Source of the DNA: Gymnopilus junonius
Taxonomy: Eukaryota > Basidiomycota > Agaricomycetes > Agaricales > Galerinaceae
Length of the DNA: 28,295 nt
Assembly: GCA_015501075.1 (NCBI GenBank)
Contig: JADNYJ010000416.1
Coordinates: forward strand, 1 to 28,295
Direction: 5' to 3'
The notes beneath the pieces are model-generated. The model had not been told where the DNA came from. It made no database searches and saw only the letters and a program-made list of their open reading frames with translations. The position numbers and the translations under genes were made by a program. Numbering within the stretch: position 1 is the first letter of the stretch; the number at the start of each line of letters is the position of its first letter. Shown here piece after piece: positions 1 to 8,293 of this stretch.

Positions 1-1223
1 AGAAATATGAAGAATTAATATTTAGTGCTCACAGTTGCGACTAGGTCTATGTCGGACAGGTTGAACATAATGCTAGCGATAAGTCCAGCGTTTCACCTTG
101 CACGCCAATCTGGCCAGGCTGCGGTCTATATCTATCATCAAGAGACGAATTGAGAATGCCAAAAGTTCGAGCTTACCCGGGTAGAACCAAAGATCCGTCA
201 GCGGCAAAATCCTACTGTGTAGTCGTATCCTCAATCCTTGCTAACATCGATTCAATCTATGAAGCACCACCTGTAAGCATATCCCACCCTAACAAGAAAT
301 ATGGCCCACTGACTAAGTTTCCCCTGACTCAAAATCTAGGCCGCGGTGTGCAAGAACAATACTCTTCGAGCTTGGTGAGACGGTGAGTGAGCTCCAGTAG
401 TAGCTGAGGACCGCAAAGGACAGTAGGCGCACCCATCGTTATCTTGAACATATGCCACGTTTTACTGAGATTCTACTAGAGCTTTAGGCGTTGTGCATCA
501 GAAATAGTAATGGACGGCGAGCAGGTGGCTTGCTAGCTCGATTTTAGAGGCTTCGACATGGGTATTGAGACAGGCTCTGTGGATGTGGCTAGAAAGGTGT
601 CCAAGTGGCCGTAGCCTGGGAGCTACGCTGATGTCAAATGGTGATGTCGCCGTCGTCGAGCTCTGGAGAGGATTCAACCGGAGTCTAAATCGACCTCTCT
701 CTGAGCTCGGCATGTCAGCGTCACTGCCTTTGCAAACGTGTGTTGAGACATTACTCAGGTCCTGAAGTCCGCCTTCTGAAGCCTGAACGACACAACTTTG
801 ATATCATGCTTATGACCTGATGTATAAGAATAAAATTCAAGGAGAACTGGATATTTACAGAAAACTAAGACAAAATGACGCACAATTCTTTTGGGGGCAC
901 AATTCAGAGAAATTTAGATACAGAAGACGACAAGAAAGAGAAATGGGAAATGGACGATACAAGTATGTACACGAGATAGAAAGAAAAGGAGAGAAAAGAA
1001 AACGTTGATTACTCATGCAGACAGGCCATCTGATCGTCCTGGGCGATGTTCCCACGGACCGATACCGATATGGATGCGAAGAAATTTTATCTTCCATCCA
1101 CCTCCTCCACTCGTCTCGAAACAGATCCCAGCCATCTTCTATCTGTTACTCTTTGTCAGGGCTACAAAGGAGGTCATCGAGTGTCAGTATATCTAGAAGG
1201 CAAACTGTCCAAATTTCAATCAC
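1..1223. other. No recognisable gene
   Basis: Only short reading frames without ATG-led, compositionally convincing coding sequence are present on either strand, and no splice-consistent model could be built. About 880-1003 is strongly purine-rich on the plus strand (pyrimidine-rich on the minus strand). It lies just past the stop of the minus-strand gene ending at 1224, so part of it may be that gene's 3' UTR; this is inference. Nothing tRNA- or rRNA-like was seen. Confidence 0.5.
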
Positions 1224-3302
1224 TCACATAACTCTCCCGCTGACCGTAACAAATTCCCCTCCTGCAGGCTCGTTCCTCATCACTGCGCCGGTCTTGGCTT
1301 TGAAGATTTTGTGCTCATGTTCAACTTCGTCGCCGCTTGGAGGTAATACGATCATGTTCTCATCCTCCCATGTCACGCAGTATCCTTGTCCTCTGGTGCG
1401 CCGTCTGTGGGGCGCGGCTCTCTGTGCTTCCTGTGGTGCGTTCGTATATTGCGATGGCCCACTGTAATGAAATGAGGTGTTTCTCAATCTCTGATCTCGA
1501 GAGGCGGAGCCTAGTATGACTTACCTTTGAGCGGGCTGCGATGAGTGTGGACAATTTGGCTCGACAAAGGACTCTTTGGAGCTTGAATCTGATCCGCATC
1601 TGTTGCGGCGGTCAAATCTATAGTTATTGCTTGGTTCCGTCTCTCCTTGGTGGAGAACGGAACCGTATGTTGCTTGGTGCTGAGTGTGCGATCCCCTGCG
1701 TTTTGGCGAGGGGAGTGGTTGGCCTTGTGCACGCCTTCCCCGATCCTCGGTCCTGGACTTCAGATATGGTTGGTGTCTGTTGTCCGGTCGAGGGACTGCT
1801 TGGCGAAGAGGAGGGTCCTGGTACTGCGTTGGCCTGTCGTATCCCCCGTAGTTGGATTGTGTGGTGGCATAGGAGGAGGAGGAGGAAGGGCCCGCATGGT
1901 AATCAGCCGATGGGTCTATGTTGGATGATCGGAGGCGCAACTGTCGAAGGCGCTGTCGTTCGGGGTTTCGTGGCCGCGCGTTATTGTAGCCCTGGAACTC
2001 GTTTGTGTCTGGTGCGATGAAGTAAGAAGGCTGGTGCATTGTATGAGGGGACGGTGCTGGGACAGGGTAATGTTGACCGAAGTTTGCAGTGACTAGTACA
2101 TCAAGGAAGGTATTAGCATCTTTATTTTACTTGTTCTGCACGAAAGCAAGTACCTGTCCGGCGGTCCTGGGGGTAGAATCCTGTGGGGTAGGTGCCGGCG
2201 TTCATGTTCGTGTTCTCCCCATAATTATAGCTGTTGTAATTTTGGACGTTCCCGTCTATTGGGTATTGGATATGTGGCATTGAAGCTGGAGGTGCTGGGG
2301 TGTAGCCGTATCCCATATCCATTGGGTGTGAGGGGGCGGGATGGGGGGAGAAGTTGTAAGCGAGGTGACAAGCGTTGGCGGATAGACCACCCGTGGTTCC
2401 TGGATGGATGAACATGTCGTTGGGGTTCATCGTTCCGGAAGGATAAGGTGGAGAAGACATGTGTTGTGCAGTTTGTGGCGGTGGCGTAAATGCCGATGCG
2501 GGGGGCGATGCAGAGAAGATGGAAGAGGAGGAAGACACAGAGGAAGGAGACGACGACGGGGGAGAAGAGGAGGATACCGGAGATGATCCCGAGGAAGAAG
2601 ACGATGATAAGTACGAAAGCTGACCGAAATTATTGTCGGTGCGATACTCGGGCGATCCAGAAGGGGAGGAAGTGGAAGGTGAAGCAGAGGAGGGAGGCAA
2701 CGATTGCGGAGGAGGACAGTATGATTGCGATGAAACCGAGAGAGAAGACAAGGAATATGGCAGTGGTCCAAAGTTGTTGTCGGTGGGGTGTTCGCCAGGG
2801 ATCTCGACGCGTTGTTGCATGGATGCACGTACAACCGCTTGTTGTCTTTCTGTTTCTTCCAGACGGCGGATCGTTTCCAGGATCAGAAGTCCCATTTCCT
2901 TGGCCTTGTTCAATGCAGAGGAGGATGGAGAAGAGAGAGAGGAAGTGGAAGAACAAGGCGGCGACAAAAATTGGAAATATTGCTCGACTTCTGCCTTCAA
3001 AGACAAATAGTCGATGGTGGCAGGGGTTGTATGTGGTTCCTGCTCAGAAACCGACTGAATCGACTGTTCGTGGCCTAGCTCCTCGACAGACAGCAATTGT
3101 GGTGAGCGCTTTGGAATGAATAAATCTGCTGCACTCTCATTGCTCGCAATAGGGGAGAAAGGCTGGCTTTCGAGGGCCTGAAGAGCTGAACAATAATGCG
3201 TAAATGACGCAGAATGACGGAAACTGTGGCTGAACGTTTACCTTCCATCTGAAACGACATCTGGAGGTAATCAGTATACGCGAAACCGTGATTGTCGCTC
3301 AT
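1224..3302 (-). CDS. Ser/Pro-rich protein of unknown function, four exons
   Basis: Exons are 3302-3242, 3185-2154, 2092-1525 and 1461-1224. The three introns (56, 61 and 63 nt) have GT/AG ends and consistent phases, and the joined frame has 1899 nt (632 aa) with no stop. I do not recognise a named family. Residues about 111-146 form a charged helical stretch, likely a short coiled coil. Much of the rest is Ser-, Pro- and Tyr-rich low-complexity sequence suggesting disorder. The motif TDNNFGxLxY occurs twice, at about residues 155 and 203, inside similar Ser-rich contexts, which points to an internal duplication. The C-terminal exon is different: basic (HRRRTRGQG) and then a compact mixed segment around VTWEDENMIVLPPSG, which may be the only folded part. 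The start MSDNHGFAY sits 61 nt before the first intron, and a TATA-like element lies about 110 nt upstream. No signal peptide or membrane span is seen. Existence as a gene is well supported; the function is unknown. Confidence 0.8.
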
Positions 3303-4468
3303 AATAGCGGAGGGATATTTAGTCGATTGAAAACGGAGTGGGATGGTGGGTGGGGGCAAGTTATTGTGCGGGGGGGCGAAGAAAGAAAGGGAATTCCGTC
3401 CACACACCCCTGTTATAAACCCAGCCGTAACTCCGGCGCAACGTGTTGTTCACGCCTTTTACTGCACTACAAGGCATGACTCGTCTCAATCGCTCGAACA
3501 ATGTATTTTAATCAAAAAGTTTTTATTTTTTCATCACTTGATTGACATATTTACCCAGGCTTGGGGCGTAAATTGCCACGCAATCTTCGCCAAATCTTGG
3601 ATATCGCCGCTTAATTTCCATCATCTGACCCTTATTGTCTGTGTGTGTGTCCACTGTATTTGGACTAGAGACGAAGAAAAATGTTGCATCCACACGTTTT
3701 GTGGGCATAGCTTCACAGCCGAAACACGTAGCAACGTGCCTTTCTGGATTTCCGCTCTGCATATTTTCGTGTGTACGCTCCAACGTGCAGCAGTGTTGGT
3801 GTTCGTTGGGAACTTCTTTTCCTTGTTCTGAAAACCGTTTCTATCGTTTAGGTGTCACGAACTATCCCAGAATCTCAAAAGCAAGAAAAAGACAGATGCT
3901 GTGCCATCATCCTAGTACCAATTCTTTAATCAGAAACAAAGACAAAGCGTTATCGATTACTTATCGCTTGCCGGTCTCATAGAATCGCCTTGTTCTGGGT
4001 TTGAAATTTACCATCCAAAGACTATAGGACCTGGGTAGCATCGCCATGGTCGCAATTGTTCTAGGGGTTTTCCATTCGGAGTATCGGCTTGCCTTACGAC
4101 GGCAGGCTCTGTTTCTTGTTGCATTGTCGTCTTCATTGCCTTTCCTACTTTCCTCCTTGGAATTCGACACTACTGTAACGCAAGAGCAATGGAGTTTCCA
4201 AGCAGAGAATACAGGACCAAGCATGTGCCACACTCAGCTTCAGCACACTTTGCAACACCGAAAGAAATGTAGAAATAACTTTCTACCTCGAGCCCTACCA
4301 GTGCCCAGTCATTGCCTCATTTGCTTCTAGTTAGTCAGGAATTGTTTCCGATTCTTATGATGCAAACTTAATCTACAGGATAACACGTTAAATTGAGACG
4401 GTATGAAATATGTACTATCCACCGCTATGGTTGATTACACTGCCGCAATGTTCGCTCAGAACACGAAA
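3303..4468. other. Intergenic, no supported gene
   Basis: This stretch holds the upstream region of the minus-strand gene starting at 3302 and the 3' flank of the minus-strand zinc-finger gene. A minus-strand reading frame at about 3783-3523 (ATG-led from about 3759) ends just before AATAAAAAC. It has two FGCEAMPTK-like Cys residues but no recognisable domain, and no spliced partner exon was found. I do not call it a gene. Confidence 0.4.
3411..3420 (-). promoter_or_regulatory. TATA-like element upstream of the Ser/Pro-rich gene
   Basis: On the minus strand the sequence reads GTTTATAACA, about 110 nt before the ATG at 3302. Position and sequence fit a TATA box, but a single AT-rich hexamer is weak evidence and no transcription start is visible. 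Confidence 0.35.
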
Positions 4469-4831
4469 TCAATGCCTTGTGGTATCACGGTTATGCTAGT
4501 GAGGAAACCACCGTACGTCAAGTCATATCCACAAGTCAACAGGCAGAAATATCTTACCTGCTCCAACCTCCATTTATTCCCAAAGCTCTTTTCGCAAATG
4601 GTACAATATCCATGTACAGTCGAGGACAAATGCTTCGAATTCTATTACCATGGATTCAGGCGATTCATCGAGCTTCATACGTACCTGCTCAAGTGCTCTG
4701 GCATTGACGAACTCCCTACCGCATTCATAACACTTCGCTAATATGTATTGATGACCCAGGGCATCGCAGTGTCGTTCTCCCCCTTTTGATGTGTTAAACC
4801 TCTTGCTGCAGTCAATGCATTGGTAAGGCAT
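4469..4831 (-). CDS. Small three-finger C2H2 zinc-finger protein, three exons
   Basis: Exons are 4831-4685, 4632-4558 and 4495-4469. The introns are 52 and 62 nt, both phase 0, and the product is 82 aa. Finger 1 is C5-x2-C8-x12-H21-x5-H27. Finger 2 is C34-x2-C37-x12-H50-x5-H56. Finger 3 is C59-x2-C62-x12-H75-x6-H82. The spacer pattern (SKRF, GREFVNARALEQ, EKSFGNKWRLEQ) matches the tandem C2H2 proteins common in Agaricomycetes, for which nucleic-acid binding is the usual assumption. Both introns cut at the same place inside a finger, between the twelfth spacer residue (Gln) and the first zinc-binding His, so exon 2 is a shifted finger module. Without splicing, fingers 2 and 3 lose their His pair, which strongly supports the model. 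The protein ends at its last His, unusually abruptly, so the last exon or stop could be an alternative form or a truncation. The start is the first ATG in frame, three residues before YQC. Confidence 0.75.
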
Positions 4832-5395
4832 CGTGCACAAGGTGTATGCGATTTTGAACGGTGTTTGGACAGAGTAGAAGGTGAGAAGGGGACTGATGCT
4901 GGTGAGTGAAACTCGACAGTCTTATACGGAGACGCAAAAAGTCAAAGGCCTTAATTCTCGGCAAACTCTACTCTATTTTACGGACCTTCCATTAAGCGCT
5001 CGAAGAGTTAAGCTCTCCTCGGGTGCGGGTATCCATCGTCTTGCTGCATATGCTTTGAACTGCGCTAGGAGAAGCTTCATTTTCGATGGTATTTCTTCCT
5101 CGAACTTCCGATATTTATCTCGTAGGGTGAGTCTGCATACCAAGAACCTACATTCTGTAATCAGGAGGTTGGCTTTATTACCAGTCCTGTATCAATAACG
5201 AGAGGCGGTGAGAAAGTGAGTAATTTGAATTGAGTCATCAACATTCGGGTCCGATGACTCCGATCACGCAGATAAACATAGGCTTAATCCGAAACGACCA
5301 GGTCTGTTCTTCTCCTACTATCATGACTTTTGGCACATAGGGCGACCTTACGACTGCTAGCGCCACACTCTAAAAGCCTGCTGCCAGATCAGGAC
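4832..5395. other. Short intergenic gap
   Basis: This is the divergent upstream region between the minus-strand zinc-finger gene and the plus-strand AIM9-like pseudogene. No coding segment or clear core promoter motif was identified. Confidence 0.4.
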
Positions 5396-7122
5396 ATGAA
5401 AGGGTTTCCCTTTCGACTTCATCCCATGCATCGTCATCTTTCTTACCCATGGAAGATTACCTTCCGTGTCTCAACTCTCTTCTTGCGCCCCCCTCGGATA
5501 TGGCGTTCTCCATTCCCCCGACTATCACCTTCAGACCCCACCTATTTCTTTCATCACACCACCAGGCGTGGGTTAGACAATGAATCTGAGGAACCAGAAA
5601 AACTTTATTTACATTTCAAACATCAATGCCCTGAAATCTGCGAGCCGTCTCTGCTGTGGAAGGTGCTCACTCTGTTGTGCAGATGCCCAAGCTGCCTGAG
5701 GGTTCATACAGCAAAGTAATTCGAATGGTTCTGGATAACAACAAGGAAGTCATTGCTCGTCTTCCAACTCGTAATGTCGGTCCTGCAGGTTACATTACTG
5801 CAAGTGAGGTGGCAACTATGAAATTTGCTCGCGAACGTTTAGGATGGCCTGTTCCCCAAGTGTTGTCGTGGTCATATACTAAATGGCACCCTGTCAAACC
5901 TCCGTTCATAATTATGGAGAAAGCACCTGGAATTGAAGTTGACAAAGTCTGGCACAAATTATCGGACGGCCACAAGCTGAACCTCATTGACGAAATAGTC
6001 AAACTGGAGAAAGCGGCACTGGAGGCCCTTCTTCCGGCTTATGCGAGCATTTCCTTTCACAAGGACGTCGAGCCTGATATGAAGGCTATCCCTGTTCATG
6101 ATAAATTCACCATCGGAAAGTCTATGGACCGGAAAGATGAATGTGCCTTCATGGTTATCAGTCGAGGTCCCTGTGAGTCGCCAGCTTCCTCTCAAACTAA
6201 TTCCTGATTAAGTAACCTTGTATCAGGGCAGAGGCCTCAAGAATATTTGACGGCGTTGAGTCATCGAGAAGAAGAATGGATTTGATTCGATTATATGCAG
6301 GCAGGCAATCTGTACATCCCACTCTGTTCCATCCAGCCATGTCTAGTGGTATTTCGGCACACCTGGCTACCCTCAAGCTCTTCGATTCCATTATTCCATA
6401 CATCACCCCAACTGATTTTTCGGAACTCATTCAACCGACTCTTTGGCATCACGACCTGAGTGGAAGCAACATCTTCATTTCTCGTGACGAACTCGCCCAG
6501 GACCGCGTTGTTATTACATCTGTTATTGACTTGCAAAACACGTATTCTGCTCCTTTATATCTGCAAGCTCATGTTCCCCATGTTGTCGCTTATCATACTC
6601 CGTGGGAGGTTCCTCCTGGTCTAAGTATTGTCAAAGTCCCAGCAAAGGCTGAAGGCATGACCGAAGTGGAGCACGAAGATGTGAAACAAGACGTGTTTGC
6701 AAAGAACAGCGAAATGTATTACCCAAGAAAGATGGAAAAGATTTCTCCCGCACACTATCATGCTTTGACAGATAAGAAGGTGAGACTACTTGTTGCTTTG
6801 GCTCAAAGCACATCTTCACCTTGGAAATCATATGTTCCATATCGTGCGTCTTTTCTTTCTTTTCTTTCCGATGAGAGGCTGAAATCAAATACATCCTGGT
6901 TAGTTGCGCGTGTATCTGACAGATCTTCAACATGTTTGGCATCAAGTTACTACCGAGCCTTGTCCTTGTCCCTTACATATTACCTAGGAGGAGGAACGTC
7001 TCTGGCGGGAAGAAGGAAAAGAATGGGAGGAAAGAAATGACGATATACAGTTTCTATGTAATAATATCGTTAGGTTCCAGCTAAGGATTTCAAGCCGGCA
7101 TATCGGAGGTATAAGACAATGA
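5396..7122 (+). pseudogene. Decayed AIM9-like / APH-fold phosphotransferase-family gene
   Basis: Three regions match the fungal family of mitochondrial AIM9-type proteins with a kinase/aminoglycoside-phosphotransferase fold, whose substrate is not established. KLPEGSYSKV is followed by EVIARLP (nucleotide-binding lobe, about 5688-5770). HHDLSGSNIFI is the catalytic loop (6447-6479). VIDLQNTYSAPLYLQA (from about 6522) is the metal-binding Asp region. The N-terminus from the ATG at 5396 is basic and Ser/Leu-rich, as expected for a mitochondrial presequence. Two introns are clear: 6173-6226 and 6844-6922. Three shifts of frame are needed to keep family similarity: near 5617 (in LYLHF / NINALKSA), near 5643, and near 6280 (after REEEWI). 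After the last intron a TAG at 6985-6987 interrupts the frame. The expected acidic, Trp/Glu-rich tail (EEERLWREEGKEWEER) continues open for 44 codons to TGA at 7120. No intron can absorb the frame changes. Read as a pseudogene; sequencing error is the alternative. Confidence 0.75.
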
Positions 7123-7965
7123 AAGATTACTGGCTCACACCCATGACGCATCAGAGGAGGAATGGACATCGTACATTATTGGTTCATTCACATACTCGAA
7201 ATGAGCTAAACGAATAAAACAGCGTACCGATGGAATTCAAGGGATTTGACCCCTCAAAGAGTTCTGAAAAACTGTTTGAGTCGAGAGTACATAGGAATGA
7301 TCATCGATAGCAATTGAGCATATGTGGTAACTATCTTGAAGCACGAAGACTCGGATACGCAATATATTGTAGATTCATTCCGTCTTTGTGTATTTCTCCA
7401 GTCATCTAGAAATCAACTGAATACAACAAGGAATCAAATTAAAATCAAACTAAAATCAAATCAAACCATTGAATATCTGAAAAAAGTCGCGGTCGTCAAA
7501 ATCATCGATCATTAATCATCATGGAGGGGTCATCACATAGAAGTAACTGTAAGGGCTTTAGGGTACACGTCTATATACGTGGGAGCTGGGGTATCCAGGA
7601 AAGCGAAAGAAAGAGGAATAAGCAAACAGAAGGAGCAGGGGAAGAAGCAAAAAGGAACAAGCAAAAAGGACGAGCAAAAGAATGAGTGAACAGGATAACG
7701 GATCAAAAGCCATAAATTCGAATTCAAGGGAACGGATCGTTACGCGAATCGGAACCGTAACTCCCAAGTCTAAGCTAACAAGAAGGACGAAAAGGAAAAA
7801 AAGAAAGAAAGGTCTAAGTAAGTATAACCAAGAGTACCCGAAACATACATCCGAATTCCGAACAATGATAAAAGAAAGGGAGAGGGAGAGGGAGATGTAA
7901 GGCGAGGATAGAGTTCCGTGTTTAAAGAAAAAAAAAGGATAGGATAAGAGGTAAACGAAATACGG

Positions 7966-8001
<36 letters not shown>

Positions 8002-8004
8002 GAA
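7966..8004. repeat. poly(A) / (AAAAG)n microsatellite
   Basis: A run of about 16 A residues leads into five near-perfect AAAAG units. It lies in non-coding sequence downstream of the minus-strand gene ending at 8294. Confidence 0.85.
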
Positions 8005-8037
8005 TCACAATGGTATGGAAGGGAACAAAGGGACGAG

Positions 8038-8052
8038 CTGCTGCTGCTGCTG
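8038..8052. repeat. (CTG)5 microsatellite
   Basis: There are five perfect CTG units. They lie outside the supported coding sequence, so this is not an amino-acid repeat of a called gene. Confidence 0.8.
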
Positions 8053-8193
8053 CTCACAAGACCCTTTACTTTACTTTATTTTATATCATTTTCTGAAAGG
8101 ACCGAATGGTTCAGCTGAAGGGGGCCATTGAAAGTCAAAGGCAGATCGAAGCTGAAGCACAAAAGACCTGGGTTAGTTCACATCGGTGACGAG

Positions 8194-8245
8194 CAGCAGC
8201 AGTACCACCCGCAGCAGCAGCAGCAGCACCACTCAAACGGCAGCA
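8194..8245. repeat. Interrupted CAG repeat
   Basis: CAG x3, a short interruption, CAG x5, then further CAGCACCA units are seen. The array lies 50-100 nt past the stop of the minus-strand gene at 8294. On that transcript it would read CTG in the 3' UTR. Together with the (CTG)5 at 8038 it could pair as an inverted CTG/CAG set; that is inference. Confidence 0.75.
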
Positions 8246-8293
8246 CCAGTACGTGAAGCTTGAGCTTGAATTTCGATGAGGGACTAACCTCAC

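Larger units (their letters stand above)
7123..8293. other. Intergenic, low-complexity, shared 3' flank
   Basis: This stretch lies between the 3' ends of the convergent AIM9-like pseudogene and the minus-strand disordered-protein gene. It is purine-rich on the plus strand from about 7590 to 8010 and contains A-rich and CTG/CAG microsatellites, listed separately. No gene is supported. Confidence 0.5.

Noticed and set aside
2404..3119. Plus-strand reading frames opposite the Ser/Pro-rich gene
   Set aside because: They are antisense shadows of Ser codon runs. The minus-strand model has clean introns and a joined 632-codon frame.
6173..6282. Alternative splice acceptor to remove the third frameshift of the AIM9-like gene
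   Set aside because: The only AG in the required phase (ending at 6231) would create a TAG at the junction, and the family-like EYLTALSHREEEWI would be lost.
7324..7515. Short Lys/Ile-rich plus-strand frame
   Set aside because: AT-rich repetitive sequence (aaatcaaa words) gives this composition by chance. There is no good start context and no domain.
8038..8245. Poly-Gln or poly-Leu coding repeat
   Set aside because: The CTG/CAG runs lie past the stop of the only convincing gene there, and no supported exon includes them.
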